Source of the DNA: Hasllibacter sp963833115
Lineage (GTDB): Bacteria > Pseudomonadota > Alphaproteobacteria > Rhodobacterales > Rhodobacteraceae
NCBI GenBank assembly: GCA_963833115.1
Contig: CAWHWS010000002.1
Location: forward strand, 1,550,001 to 1,614,000
Length of the DNA: 64,000 nucleotides
Reading direction: 5' to 3'
Position 1 is the first letter of the stretch. Every line of letters starts with the position of its first letter. Position numbers and translations under genes: made by a program. The notes beneath the pieces were generated by a model. That model was not told the DNA's origin and searched no databases. It saw only the letters and a list, made by a program, of their open reading frames with translations. Below, piece after piece: positions 25,352 through 33,937 of this stretch.

Positions 25352-25809
25352 CCCGCATCGCCAGCATCGAGATCGACGACGCCGCCCTGCCGCCCCCGAC
25401 CCCGGAGATCGAGCAGGAGCGCCGCGTCGCCGCGCACGACCTCCTGGAGGACAACGCCTTCGCCCTGCCGGGCCGGGATGGCGGGCCCTACGCCCTCACC
25501 CTCGCGATCCGCGACAAGCGGCTCGTCCTCGCCCTCGCGGACCCCGGGGGGCCGGCGGCGGAGTTCCACCTCGCGCTCGGCCCCTTCCGGCAGGTGGTGA
25601 AGGACTACTTCCAGATCTGCGCGGCCTATTTCGAGGCCGTCAAGACGATGCCGCCCAGCCAGATCGAGGCGATCGACATGGCCCGCCGCGGCATCCACGA
25701 CGAGGGCGGGCGCATCCTGATCGAGCGGCTGGAGGGCAAGGCGGAGACCGACGTGCCCACCGCCCGGCGCCTCTTCACGCTGATCTGCGTCCTGCATTTC
25801 GGCGGCTGA
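25348..25809 (+). CDS. UPF0262 family protein
   Basis: The 153-residue protein has the UPF0262 features: an N-terminal ASIEIDDAAL, the central LEDNAF and FHLALGPFRQVVKDYFQIC, and IEAIDMARRGIHDEGGRIL. It is conserved in alphaproteobacteria next to hisD and has no known function. The start is unusual: the frame offers only TTG at 25348, which overlaps the hisD stop by 4 nt (TTGA), so translation probably depends on ribosomes finishing hisD. There is no signal peptide. It is followed after 1 nt by the phosphatase gene. Confidence 0.88.
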   Translation: MTRIASIEIDDAALPPPTPEIEQERRVAAHDLLEDNAFALPGRDGGPYALTLAIRDKRLVLALADPGGPAAEFHLALGPFRQVVKDYFQICAAYFEAVKTMPPSQIEAIDMARRGIHDEGGRILIERLEGKAETDVPTARRLFTLICVLHFGG

Positions 25810-25810
25810 G

Positions 25811-26260
25811 GTGACGCTCCCGCAGTCGATCCTCTTTTGCTGCGATCACAACGCCGTGCGCTCGCCCATGGCCGAGGGCATGATGAAGAAGTTCTTCGGC
25901 ACCCGCGCCTACGTGCAGTCCGCGGGCGTCAAGGGCGACCTGGAGGTCGACGGCTTCACCGTCGCCGTCTGCCGGGAGATCGGCGTCGTCCTGGACCGGC
26001 ACCGCACCCGCAGCTTCGACCAGATGGAGGATTGGGGGGACGACCTGGGCGCGTTCGACCTCATCGTGGCGCTCTCCCCGGCCTCCCAGCGCCGCGCGCT
26101 CGACCTGACCGGCGCTCTCGCGGCCGAGGTCGAGTACTGGCCCATCCTCGATCCCACCGGCCTCGGCGAGGGGCGCGAGGACCGCCTCGCCTCCTACCGC
26201 CAGACCCGCGACATGATCCGCGGCCGCATCGTCGGCCGCTTCGGCGTGCCGGACGCCTAG
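25811..26260 (+). CDS. Low-molecular-weight protein tyrosine phosphatase-like protein
   Basis: The 149-residue protein carries the P-loop Cys11-Asp-His-Asn-Ala-Val-Arg17-Ser of the LMW phosphatase/arsenate reductase fold near the N-terminus. Near the C-terminus it has a LDPTG segment, where the acid of true phosphatases (DP) sits. In alphaproteobacteria this gene is fixed between the UPF0262 gene and infA. The substrate is unknown; protein or small-molecule phosphate is most likely. The start is GTG at 25811, one base after the UPF0262 stop. The stop shares a CTAG at 26257-26260 with the end of the degenerate asparagine synthetase. Confidence 0.85.
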   Translation: MTLPQSILFCCDHNAVRSPMAEGMMKKFFGTRAYVQSAGVKGDLEVDGFTVAVCREIGVVLDRHRTRSFDQMEDWGDDLGAFDLIVALSPASQRRALDLTGALAAEVEYWPILDPTGLGEGREDRLASYRQTRDMIRGRIVGRFGVPDA

Positions 26261-27768
26261 GCCGCCCCGGCCGTCACGCGGCCGCCCTCCCAGTGGCCCG
26301 CGTTCTCGACGATGCGGGCGGGGTCCTCGTAGGCGCCGCGCAGGATGCGCTCGTAGAGCGCGCCCTCCGCCGCGCGCCCCACCGGCGCGGGCGTGCCCGT
26401 CAGCTCGGCCAGCGCCTCGCTCAGGGCGTCGACCGTGCCCGAGCCCTCGTCGAACTGCGCCTTCTTGCGCCAGACCAGCTCGGCCGGCAGCAGATCCTGG
26501 CACGCGAGGCGCAGGATCCACGTCTCGGTCGTCGCGCCGGTCGAGCCCGCGGCCCCGGGATCCGCGCGCCGCAGCTTCGGCGTCGCCGGCACGGACTGGG
26601 CGAAGTCGATCGGCTCCCGGTCGAGGACGGGCGTGCGCGCCTCCAGGCTCTCCGCCATCGCGACGCGGTCGACCCGCTGGAGGTCGATGTCGTGCATCGT
26701 GCCGAGCGAGCGCGTGAGCTCGTCGGCCAGCGCGCGGGGATCGTCGGCGTAGGCGTGGTGGCAGGCGTAGCCGGCGAAGAGCTCGTCCGTCCCCTCGCGG
26801 GTGAGGACGGCCTTGACCCTGGCCCGCGCGATGCGGGCGGCGAAGAGCGTGGGGATCGCGCTCCGCACCAGGTCGATATCCGCGCTCTCCAGGTGGTAGA
26901 TCACGTGGGGGAGGGTCTCCACGATGTCGGCCGCCGTGAACTCGTCGTCGGCGTGGTCCGCGCCGATGTGGTCCGCGACCGCCCGCGCGGCCGCGAGGTC
27001 CGGCGAGCCCTTCGTGCCGACGGCGATGGTCTCGAGCGGCCGGCGCCCGTCCTCGCGGCGCACCCGCTGGGCGATGGCGGCGATGATCGAGCTGTCGAGC
27101 CCGCCCGAGAGGAAGGAGCCCAGCTCGACATCGGCGACCATCCACTTCGCGACCGCCGATTCGAGCACGAGCGCAGCTCGCGCGCCGTGCGCGCGACGTC
27201 GAGCCCCGGCTCGGGTTCGGCCACGCCGGCGGGCGGACGGTACCAGGTGCGCCAGCCGTCGAGGCTGTCATGGAGCGTGCCGGGCGGGATCGCCTCGACG
27301 GTCGTCACCGGCACCCCGTCGAACGCCTTGAGCTCCGAGGCGAAGGCGTGGCCCTCGCCGAGCCGGGCGAAGTAGAGCGGCTTGATCCCGAGGGGGTCGC
27401 GCGCCGCGACGATGCGGTCGCGCGTCGCCAGGACGAAGGCGAACATCCCGTCGGGCCGGCTGATCCAGCGGCTCTCCCCGGAGCGGAGGAGGTGAAGGAT
27501 CGCCTCGCCGTCGCTCTCGGTCTCGAACGCGCTCTCGCCGAGGATCGCGCGCAGGTCCTGGTGGTCGTGGATCTCGCCGTTGGCGACGAGCAGGTCCTCG
27601 GTCTGGTGGATCGGCTGGGCGCCGTCCTCGGGCCCGATGATGCTGAGGCGGCGCGCCGGGCAGGCGCGAGACCTGGACCGCGCCGGGGCCCCGGTGCGCG
27701 ATCTCGTCGATCATCCGCGCGGCCAGCGCCTCGTCGCCGATATTCCACAGGCAGACGACTCCGCACGT
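26257..27768 (-). pseudogene. asnB: Degenerate asparagine synthetase (glutamine-hydrolysing) with three lesions
   Basis: Across three frames this region spells one AsnB. First comes Cys-Gly-Val-Val-Cys-Leu-Trp-Asn and IDEIAHRGP (27765-27700). Next, in another frame, are RRLSIIGPEDGAQP, NGEIHDHQDLR, DPLGIKPLYFA and ASELKAF (about 27660-27175). Last, in a third frame, is the synthetase domain with the PP-loop FLSGGLDSS and GTDELFAGY (27168-26257). The codon before the catalytic Cys is ACG where ATG is expected, behind GAGGAAAG. There are thus a start-codon change and two frameshifts, near 27660-27695 and 27165-27175. Base composition matches the neighbours. It stands inside the otherwise conserved phosphatase-infA junction. 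Sequencing error would have to strike three times to explain it. Confidence 0.85.
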
Positions 27769-27853
27769 CCCGCTTTCCTCCGGCTCGCCGCGCCGCCGCC
27801 GTCCAAGGGGCCGGACGCCCGAGGGTAAGGGTTTGGGCCACGCGAGGTTCCGC

Positions 27854-27882
27854 TTGAAAACCCGGCAGGCGGGGCGCATATC
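27854..27882 (+). promoter_or_regulatory. infA: Promoter of infA
   Basis: TTGAAA (27854-27859) and CATATC (27877-27882) are separated by 17 bp. The expected start near 27889 leaves a leader of about 32 nt ending in CGAAGGGG before the infA ATG. It gives the infA-maf-rnase-yacG genes their own promoter beyond the broken asnB. Confidence 0.55.
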
Positions 27883-27920
27883 GCGCTCGCTCCGTCCCGG
27901 GGCGCAACGAAGGGGTGCCC

Positions 27921-28139
27921 ATGGCCAAGGAAGAGCTTCTTGAGTTCGAAGGCGTCGTGCGGGAGCTGCTGCCGAACGCGACGTTTCGGGTGGAGCTCGA
28001 CAACGGCCACGAGATCATCGCCCACACCGCCGGCAAGATGCGCAAGAACCGCATCCGCGTGCTCGCCGGCGACAAGGTCCAGGTCGAGATGACGCCCTAC
28101 GACCTGACCAAGGGCCGCATCAACTACCGCTTCAAGTAG
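27921..28139 (+). CDS. infA: Translation initiation factor IF-1
   Basis: The 72-residue S1/OB-fold protein binds the A site of the 30S subunit during initiation. The sequence MAKEELLEFEGVV, RVELDNGHEIIAHTAGKMRKNRIRV and the end GRINYRFK is the standard bacterial IF-1. An in-frame GTG two codons upstream is ignored because the family begins M-A-K-E. AAGGGG stands before the start. It is the first gene of a unit with maf, the RNase E/G homologue and yacG, 34 nt from maf. Confidence 0.98.
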   Translation: MAKEELLEFEGVVRELLPNATFRVELDNGHEIIAHTAGKMRKNRIRVLAGDKVQVEMTPYDLTKGRINYRFK

Positions 28140-28173
28140 CCGGCATGGCCGGTGCAGGCGCGGGCCGCGCGCG

Positions 28174-28758
28174 ATGACGGACCCGGCGCCGAGCCGCAGG
28201 CTCATCCTCGGCTCCGGCTCGCCCCGGCGCCTCGAGCTCCTGGCGCAGATCGGGATCGTCCCCGATGAGGTCCGCGCCGCCGACATCGACGAGACGCCCG
28301 CCAGGGGCGAGCTGCCCCGCCCCTATTGCGCCCGCATGGCCCGGGAGAAGGCCGCCGCGCTCGACCTCGCGCCCGGCGAGGTCCTCCTGACCGCCGACAC
28401 GACCGTCGCCGTCGGCCGCCGCATCCTCGGCAAGCCGCAGGACGAGGCCGAGGCGCGGCGCTTCCTCGGCCTCCTCTCCGGCCGCCGCCACGACGTCATC
28501 ACCGCCCTGTGCGTGCGCACGCCCGAGCGCACCTGGTTCCGCGACGTGGTGACCGCCCTCAAGGTCAAGCGCCTCTCGGAGGAGGAGCTGGCGACCTACC
28601 TCGCCACCGGCGACTGGCGCGGCAAGGCCGGCGGCTACGGCATCCAGGGCCCGGCCGCCGCCTTCGTCCCGTGGCTCCAGGGCTCGCATTCCGCCGTCGT
28701 CGGCCTGCCGCTGGCCGAGGCCGCCGGCCTCCTGCACGCCGCGGGGATCCGCGCGTGA
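28174..28758 (+). CDS. maf: Maf-type nucleoside triphosphate pyrophosphatase
   Basis: The 194-residue protein starts with the Maf signature LILGSGSPRRLELLAQIGI. It contains ARMAREKAAAL and the catalytic ADTTVAVGRRILGKPQ, then GKAGGYGIQGPAAAFV. Maf proteins hydrolyse dTTP/UTP or modified nucleotides and can arrest septum formation. Which of the dTTP/UTP or m7GTP subgroups it belongs to is not certain. It overlaps the following gene by 4 nt (GTGA). Cytoplasmic. Confidence 0.93.
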   Translation: MTDPAPSRRLILGSGSPRRLELLAQIGIVPDEVRAADIDETPARGELPRPYCARMAREKAAALDLAPGEVLLTADTTVAVGRRILGKPQDEAEARRFLGLLSGRRHDVITALCVRTPERTWFRDVVTALKVKRLSEEELATYLATGDWRGKAGGYGIQGPAAAFVPWLQGSHSAVVGLPLAEAAGLLHAAGIRA

Positions 28759-29807
28759 AGGGCGCGGCCGTCGCCCTCGACCTCCTGGGGGACCGAGAGG
28801 CCGCCGCCCTCCTCGTGGACGGGCGGCTCGAGGAGCTCTGGATCGACGCGCCGCTCCCGTTCGAGGGCGCGGCGCCCGGCTCCATCCACCGCGGCGTCGT
28901 CGACCGCCCCGCCAAGGGGCAGGGGGGCGTCTTCGTGCGCCTGGGCGGCGGCGCCGGCTTCCTGCGGCAGGCGCGCGGCCTCGCCCCCGGCGACGCGCTC
29001 CTGGTCCAGGTCTCCGGCACGGCCGAGCCCGGCAAGGCCCCGCCCGTCACGCCGCGCGTCATCCTCAAGAGCCGGCACGCGATCCTGACCCCCGGCGCGC
29101 CCGGCCTCAACGTCAGCCGCGCCGTGCGCGACGAGGCCGTGCGCGACCGCCTGGAGCTCCTCCTGCGGGAGGTCGCCGCCGAGATCCCCCGACCGGAGGG
29201 CGCGGGCATCATCCTGCGCACCGCCGCCGCCGAGGCCCCGGACGACGAGGTCGCCGGCGACATCGCCGCCATGTGCGCCCTCGCGCTCCAGGTCGCCTCC
29301 GATGGCGGGACGGGCCCCGAGCTCCTCGTCGCCGGGGACGGCGCGCACGTCTCCGCCTGGCGGGAGATGCCCGCCCATGCCGCCGTGGACGGCGAGCCGG
29401 GCAGCTTCGCCCGCGCCGGCGTCCTCGAGATGCTGGACGCGCTCCTGACGCCGGACGTCCCCCTCGGCGCCGCCTCCATGACCGTCGAGCCCACGCGCGC
29501 CCTCGTCGCGGTCGACGTCAACACCGGCGGCGACCTCTCCATGGCCGCCGGGCTGCGCGCCTCCATCGCCGCCGCCCGCGCCCTGCCGCGGCAGCTTCGC
29601 CTGCGCGGCCTGGGCGGGCAGGTCGTGATCGACTTCGCGCCCTTCCCCAAGAAGGACCGCCGCGCCGTCGAGCAGGCCCTGATTGGCGCCATGCGCGCGG
29701 GCGGGCAGGGCGCCGTGATCGGCTGGACCGGGCTCGGCCACCTGGAGGTCACGATCAAGCGCGAGCGCGCCCCGCTCGCGGACGCCCTGGCCGGGGCGCT
29801 GCGATGA
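28755..29807 (+). CDS. Ribonuclease E/G family protein, short form
   Basis: The 350-residue protein corresponds to the catalytic core of RNase E/G but is shorter than RNase G (about 490). The S1-like N-terminal part holds IHRGVVDRPAKGQGGVFVRLGGG. The DNase I-like centre holds the metal-binding DVNTGGDLS (catalytic Asp near 252) and the second acidic strand GGQVVIDFAPFPKKDRR. The zinc-link and small domains of RNase E are absent. Its fixed position after maf and before yacG is typical of Rhodobacterales. It probably acts in RNA processing; whether it is active alone is unknown. The start is GTG at 28755, overlapping the maf stop. Confidence 0.85.
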   Translation: MKGAAVALDLLGDREAAALLVDGRLEELWIDAPLPFEGAAPGSIHRGVVDRPAKGQGGVFVRLGGGAGFLRQARGLAPGDALLVQVSGTAEPGKAPPVTPRVILKSRHAILTPGAPGLNVSRAVRDEAVRDRLELLLREVAAEIPRPEGAGIILRTAAAEAPDDEVAGDIAAMCALALQVASDGGTGPELLVAGDGAHVSAWREMPAHAAVDGEPGSFARAGVLEMLDALLTPDVPLGAASMTVEPTRALVAVDVNTGGDLSMAAGLRASIAAARALPRQLRLRGLGGQVVIDFAPFPKKDRRAVEQALIGAMRAGGQGAVIGWTGLGHLEVTIKRERAPLADALAGALR

Positions 29808-29983
29808 CCTGCCCGATCTGCCGGCGCGCCGCGGTGGCAGACTACCGCCCCTTCTGCTCGCGCCGCTGCGCCGACGTCGACCTCGGCCGCTGGTTCACCG
29901 GCGCCTACGCCATCCCGGCCGAGGAGCCGCCCGGAGCCGACGACGGCGCCCCCGCGGACGGTGACGACGAACCCCGCCACTGA
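29804..29983 (+). CDS. yacG: DNA gyrase inhibitor YacG
   Basis: The 59-residue zinc-finger protein has the four ligands in Cys-Pro-Ile-Cys and, 14 residues on, Cys-Ser-Arg-Arg-Cys, followed by DVDLGRWFTGAYAIPAEE, which is diagnostic. YacG binds GyrB and blocks DNA binding. It has an acidic tail. The ATG at 29804 overlaps the RNase gene stop (ATGA). The tRNA-Phe promoter begins 6 nt after its stop. Confidence 0.93.
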   Translation: MTCPICRRAAVADYRPFCSRRCADVDLGRWFTGAYAIPAEEPPGADDGAPADGDDEPRH

Positions 29984-29988
29984 CCCTC

Positions 29989-30017
29989 TTGCCCCCGCCC
30001 GGCCCCGCCGCTAACAG
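29989..30017 (+). promoter_or_regulatory. Promoter of tRNA-Phe
   Basis: TTGCCC (29989-29994) and TAACAG (30012-30017) are 17 bp apart. The transcription start would be near 30025, giving a leader of about 38 nt before the tRNA. The pattern matches the other two tRNA promoters. Confidence 0.5.
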
Positions 30018-30062
30018 ACGCGGACCCCGCCGACGGGCCCCCAAGGGGCATCGGCGCCCGGT

Positions 30063-30137
30063 GCCTGGGTAGCTCAGGGGTAGAGCAGTGGATTGAAAAT
30101 CCTCGTGTCGGTGGTTCGATTCCGCCCCCGGGCACCA
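30063..30137 (+). tRNA. tRNA-Phe (anticodon GAA)
   Basis: The 75-nt gene has acceptor GCCTGGG/CCCGGGC, D arm AGCTCAGGGGTAGAGC, anticodon stem GGA/TCC around loop TTGAAAA with anticodon GAA, and T arm with GGTTCGATTCC. The CCA end is encoded. It stands between yacG and the iron permease gene. Confidence 0.96.
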
Positions 30138-30166
30138 ACCGCCACATCACGCCCCGCGAGGCCCGG

Positions 30167-31810
30167 ATGGACAGCGCGCCCGCCCCCCGCCGCCGGATCG
30201 GCCTCCTGGGCGTCGGCGCCGCCCTCGTCGCCGCGGCCTGCGTCCTGCCGATGCTCGCCGTCGCCATCGCCGCGGCCCTTGGCGGCACGGACCTGCTGGC
30301 CGCGCTCGGGCGCACCGTCCTGCCGGGCTACCTCGCCAACACGCTCCTGCTCGCGGCCCTGGTCGGGCTCGGCACCTTCGCCATCGGCACCGGCACGGCC
30401 TGGCTCGTCGCGATGTGCGAGTTCCCCGGCCGCCGCTGGCTCGAGGTCGCGCTGGTCCTGCCGCTGGCCTTCCCGGCCTACGTGCTCGCCTACGCCTACA
30501 CCCATGTCCTCGATCATCCCGGCATCGTGCAATCAACGCTGCGCTCGGTCATGGGCTGGGGCCCGCGCGACTACTGGTTCCCCGAGATCCGCTCGCTGGG
30601 CGGCGCGGCGGCGGTCCTGATCCTGGTCCTGTCGCCTTACGTCTACCTCCTGGCCCGCGCCGCCTTCGTCCAGCAGGGGGCGGCCACCTTCCTGATCGCG
30701 CGCACGCTGGGGCGGGGGCCCTGGGCCGCCTGGTGGCACGTCGCCCTGCCGATGGCGCGCCCGGCCATCGCCGGCGGCGTCCTCCTCGCGATCATGGAGA
30801 CGATCGCCGATTTCGGCACCGTCTCCTATTTCGGCGTGCGCACCTTCGCGACCGGCATCTACACCGCCTGGTTCTCGGTCGGGGACCGGGGCGCGGCGGC
30901 GCAGCTCGCCATGGGCCTCCTGGCCTTCGCCCTCCTCCTCGTCGTGCTGGAGCGCGCCACCCGCGCCGGCCGCGGCCGCTACGCCGCGCGCTCCGTGCGC
31001 CGCGCCCCCGCGCGCCTGCGCCTGACCGGCTGGGCCGGGGCCGGGGCGGCCGCCGCCTGCGCCGTGCCCGCGCTCCTGGGCGCGATCCTGCCCGCCTTCG
31101 TGCTGATCGTCATGGCGGCCGGCTCGGGCCAGGACGTGCTGAGCCCGCGCTATCTCGGGTTCGTGCGCGCCTCGGTCACGCTCGCCGGCGCCGCCGCCCT
31201 CGTCACGGTGGGCGCGGCGATCCTGCTGGGCTACCGGCAGCGCCTGGCGCCGGGGCTGCGCACCGCGCTCGCGCTGAGCCTCGCGCGCATCGGCTACGCG
31301 GTGCCGGGCGGGGTGATCGCGGTCGGCCTTCTGGTGCCCTTCGCCGCGCTCGACAACGCGGTCGACGCCTTCGCCCGCGCCCGGCTCGGCGTCTCCACCG
31401 GCCTTCTTATCACGGGCTCGATCTGGCTCCTGGTGACCGCCTACGCGATCCGCTTCCTCGCCGCCGCCATCGGCGCCTGGGAAGGCGGGCAGGCCACGCT
31501 CAGCACCAACATGGACGCCGCCGCCCGCGTCCTGGGCCAGTCGCCGATGGGCATGCTGCGCCGCGTCCACCTCCCGATCCTGAGCCCCTCCATCGCCGCG
31601 GCGCTGCTGATCGTCTTCGTCGACGTGATGAAGGAGCTGCCCGCCACGCTCATCATGCGTCCCTTCGGCTGGGACACGCTCGCCGTCCAGGCGCACCGCC
31701 TCGCGTCGGACGAGCGGCTGGGCGGCGCGGCGGCGCCCAGCCTGATGATCGTCGCGGTGAGCGCGCTGCCCGTGATCCTGCTGGTCCGCCGGATCGGGCG
31801 CGCGCCCTAG
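30167..31810 (+). CDS. fbpB: Ferric iron ABC transporter permease (FbpB type)
   Basis: The 547-residue integral membrane protein is a fused, two-module permease with about 12 hydrophobic helices. Each half carries the cytoplasmic EAA-type loop that contacts the ATPase: one near AARTLGRGPWAAWWHVALPMARPAI (about 180-200) and one near AARVLGQSPMGMLRRVHLPILSPSI (about 448-470). This double layout is that of FbpB/AfuB/SfuB ferric-ion importers. The binding protein gene lies convergently downstream. No fbpC ATPase gene is in the window, so it must be encoded elsewhere. It begins 29 nt after tRNA-Phe and could be read from the tRNA promoter. Confidence 0.85.
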   Translation: MDSAPAPRRRIGLLGVGAALVAAACVLPMLAVAIAAALGGTDLLAALGRTVLPGYLANTLLLAALVGLGTFAIGTGTAWLVAMCEFPGRRWLEVALVLPLAFPAYVLAYAYTHVLDHPGIVQSTLRSVMGWGPRDYWFPEIRSLGGAAAVLILVLSPYVYLLARAAFVQQGAATFLIARTLGRGPWAAWWHVALPMARPAIAGGVLLAIMETIADFGTVSYFGVRTFATGIYTAWFSVGDRGAAAQLAMGLLAFALLLVVLERATRAGRGRYAARSVRRAPARLRLTGWAGAGAAAACAVPALLGAILPAFVLIVMAAGSGQDVLSPRYLGFVRASVTLAGAAALVTVGAAILLGYRQRLAPGLRTALALSLARIGYAVPGGVIAVGLLVPFAALDNAVDAFARARLGVSTGLLITGSIWLLVTAYAIRFLAAAIGAWEGGQATLSTNMDAAARVLGQSPMGMLRRVHLPILSPSIAAALLIVFVDVMKELPATLIMRPFGWDTLAVQAHRLASDERLGGAAAPSLMIVAVSALPVILLVRRIGRAP

Positions 31811-31811
31811 G

Positions 31812-32846
31812 CTACTCCCAGCCGACCTCGGCGAAGATCGCGTTCGCCGCGCCCACGTGCTTGGCCACCGCCGACAGGTCGACCCCGTCCTCCACCAGCT
31901 CGCCGAGCGCCGCCACGCTGTCCGGGAGCGGCACCCCGGCCACGACCGGATACTCGTCGTTGCCGCCCGCGAAGTAGCTCTGCGCCGCGTCGGAGGCGAG
32001 GTATTCGAGGAACGCCACCGCGTTCTCCCGGTTCGGCGCATGGGCCGCCACGCCCCCGCCCGACAGGTTCACGTGCGCCCCCTGGTCCGCGGTCATCATC
32101 GGGAACACCCAGGCGATCCCCTCGAGCGCGGCCTCGTCCAGCCCGTCCACCGGCGTGCGCAGCGCCCGCGCGAAATAGTAGGTGTTCGCCACCGCGATGT
32201 CGCACTCCCCCGAGACGAGGCCCAGGAGCTGGTCGGTGTCGCCGCCCTGCGGGTCCCGCGCGAAGTTCTCGACCACGCCGCGCGCCCAGTCCCGCGCCGC
32301 CGCCTCGCCATGGTGCTCGATCACCGCCGCCAGGAGCGTCTGCGAGTAGACGTTGGTCGAGGAGCGGTGGCACACCATCCCCCGGTAGGCCGGGTCCGCC
32401 AAGTCCAGATAGGTCCGCGGCGGGTCGCCCACCTCCGCCGCGTCGTAGAAGAAGATGCGCGCCCGCTTGGAGAAGCCGAACCACGCGTCGCCGGCGTCCC
32501 GCAGGTTCGCGGGGATGCGCGCCTCGAGCACGTCCGAGTCCACCGCCTGGAGCACGCCGGCATCCTTCGCCCGCTCGAGCCGCGTCGTGTCCACCGTCAG
32601 GAGCACGTCCGCCGGCGAGTTCACGCCCTCGGCCTCCATCCGCGCGATGAGCTCGTCGGCATTGCCCTCGATGCGCCGCACCTCGATGCCGGTCGCCTCG
32701 GTGAAGTCCGAATAGAGCCGCTCGTCGGTGTCGTAATGCCGCGAGGAGTAGAGGTTCACGGCGCCCCCCTCCTGTCCGAGCGCGGGCAGGGCCAGGCTGG
32801 CGGCGAGGGCGATCAGGGCGATCCGGGGTGGCGTGGGTCGGGTCAT
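31812..32846 (-). CDS. fbpA: Ferric iron ABC transporter substrate-binding protein (FbpA/FutA type)
   Basis: The 344-residue periplasmic protein has a signal peptide (about 1-23, ending ALG-Q). It has the family start VNLYSSRHYDTDERLYSDF, where the first Tyr/His ligands lie, and the iron-binding Tyr pair in ANTYYFARAL. Together these resemble FutA/FbpA-type iron(III)-binding proteins. Two in-frame ATGs lie two codons apart; the second (32846) has GAGG at the right distance, so I use it. The gene converges on the permease with only one base between the stops. An ATTGCAAT-centred palindrome lies upstream. Confidence 0.88.
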   Translation of the reverse strand: MTRPTPPRIALIALAASLALPALGQEGGAVNLYSSRHYDTDERLYSDFTEATGIEVRRIEGNADELIARMEAEGVNSPADVLLTVDTTRLERAKDAGVLQAVDSDVLEARIPANLRDAGDAWFGFSKRARIFFYDAAEVGDPPRTYLDLADPAYRGMVCHRSSTNVYSQTLLAAVIEHHGEAAARDWARGVVENFARDPQGGDTDQLLGLVSGECDIAVANTYYFARALRTPVDGLDEAALEGIAWVFPMMTADQGAHVNLSGGGVAAHAPNRENAVAFLEYLASDAAQSYFAGGNDEYPVVAGVPLPDSVAALGELVEDGVDLSAVAKHVGAANAIFAEVGWE

Positions 32847-33145
32847 GGGCATCCTCGTGATGTCGGTCGGGGCGACGCGCCGCCGCCGCGCAAACCCTAC
32901 CGCCAAACTCGGGTATTGCAATGCCGATAGTTTCCGTCGGGATTGCGGCAGGGACGTGGCCCGTCCGTCATCACCCAGGGCCCCGCCATGACGCATCGCC
33001 CGGCCGGTGCGGCCCCCATCGCCCGTCGCCCCTCCCGCGGGGCCCCGGCTCCATCCGGCAGGGGGTCGTCGTCGCCGTCCCCGGCGATCACGCCGGCGTG
33101 GACGGGCCCCTCGACCTCGCCCGGCACGGCCGCCTGGGCGCGCGC
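32847..33145. other. Intergenic region between iron-binding protein and creatininase genes
   Basis: About 300 nt without a convincing gene. It holds the 5' region of the iron-binding protein gene and the 3' end of the nine-gene operon. The only feature I can name is the palindrome at 32912-32925. The part near 33000-33130 is as GC-rich as coding DNA but has no family-like product in any frame. Confidence 0.5.
32912..32925 (-). promoter_or_regulatory. Candidate iron-responsive operator
   Basis: GGTATTGCAATGCC is palindromic at 12 of 14 positions and lies about 66 nt before the start of the iron-binding protein gene in an AT-richer patch. Fur/Mur sites in this group contain TTGCAA-like cores, but the match to a known consensus is only partial, so the assignment rests on symmetry and position. 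Confidence 0.3.
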
Positions 33146-33937
33146 TCAGGCGGGCCCGGTGACGGGCGCCAGCCCGCCCAGCGGCGCCGCCCGCACCTCG
33201 CGCAGCAGCGCCGCGAACCCCGCCACCTGATGGTCCGCCGTGGCCGTGCCCTTCGCCGCGGTCGCCAGGTGCGCGTCCCCCACGGTCCCCGCGGGGTTGA
33301 GGTCGCTCGCGATCCACCCGCGCGACACCGCCCCGATCGGCGCGATCCCCGCCCCCTCGGCGGAGGAGGCGAACGCCGCCGCCGCGCCCATGTCGACCGT
33401 CCCGGGCCGGAACGCGAGCATGAGCGAGGTCTCGAGATCGCCGCCATGGATGCCGAACGCGCGCTCGCGCTCCGAGTACATCCCGTCCGGAACCCCGAAC
33501 GCGCCCCATTGGCACTTCACCGCCAGCATCCCCGCCCGCACGCGGAGCTCGCGCGTCAGGATCGACACGAGGTCGAGGTTCCCCCCGTGGCTGTTGACGC
33601 AGACGATCTTGCGCACCCCCGCCCGCGCCACCGACAGCCCGATCTGCACCCACGCCTCGAGCGCCGTGCCCGCCTCGAGCGTCAGGGTCCCGCGCGCGTC
33701 CAGGTGCTCGTTCGACTTGCCGACGCATTGGATCGGCAGCACCCGCACGTCCAGGTCCGGAGGGCAGGCGGCGCGCAGCCGCCCGAGCATTCCGTCCATG
33801 ATGTAGCTGTCCGTCCCCACCGGCAGGTGCGGGCCGTGCTGCTCGATCGCCGCCGTCGGCAGGACCGCGATCACCGCCTCGGGGTCCAGCCCCTCGAAGT
33901 CCGGCCGCCGGAACTCCGCCCAGTCCCGCGCGCTCAC
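33146..33937 (-). CDS. Creatininase family amidohydrolase
   Basis: The 263-residue protein has the creatininase metal site: Glu32, His34, His37 and Asp43 in IEQHGPHLPVGTD, plus VNSHGGN and IHGGDLETS further on. Members open cyclic amides such as creatinine, N-formylated heterocycles or hydrolyse related amides (for example in riboflavin and mycofactocin metabolism). It is the last gene of a nine-gene operon that brings in and oxidises an unknown compound, so ring opening or a final amide cleavage is a plausible role. The start is GTG at 33937, overlapping the oxygenase stop by 4 nt. Cytoplasmic. Confidence 0.85.
   Translation of the reverse strand: MSARDWAEFRRPDFEGLDPEAVIAVLPTAAIEQHGPHLPVGTDSYIMDGMLGRLRAACPPDLDVRVLPIQCVGKSNEHLDARGTLTLEAGTALEAWVQIGLSVARAGVRKIVCVNSHGGNLDLVSILTRELRVRAGMLAVKCQWGAFGVPDGMYSERERAFGIHGGDLETSLMLAFRPGTVDMGAAAAFASSAEGAGIAPIGAVSRGWIASDLNPAGTVGDAHLATAAKGTATADHQVAGFAALLREVRAAPLGGLAPVTGPA

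Noticed and set aside
26257..27446. Two separate intact genes for asparagine synthetase halves
   Set aside because: The halves overlap in different frames and together spell one protein with missing joins and no proper start, so a broken gene is the better reading.
33000..33140. Possible small gene between the iron-binding protein and creatininase genes
   Set aside because: Open frames there are Pro/Ser/Arg-rich with no ribosome-binding site and no family resemblance.
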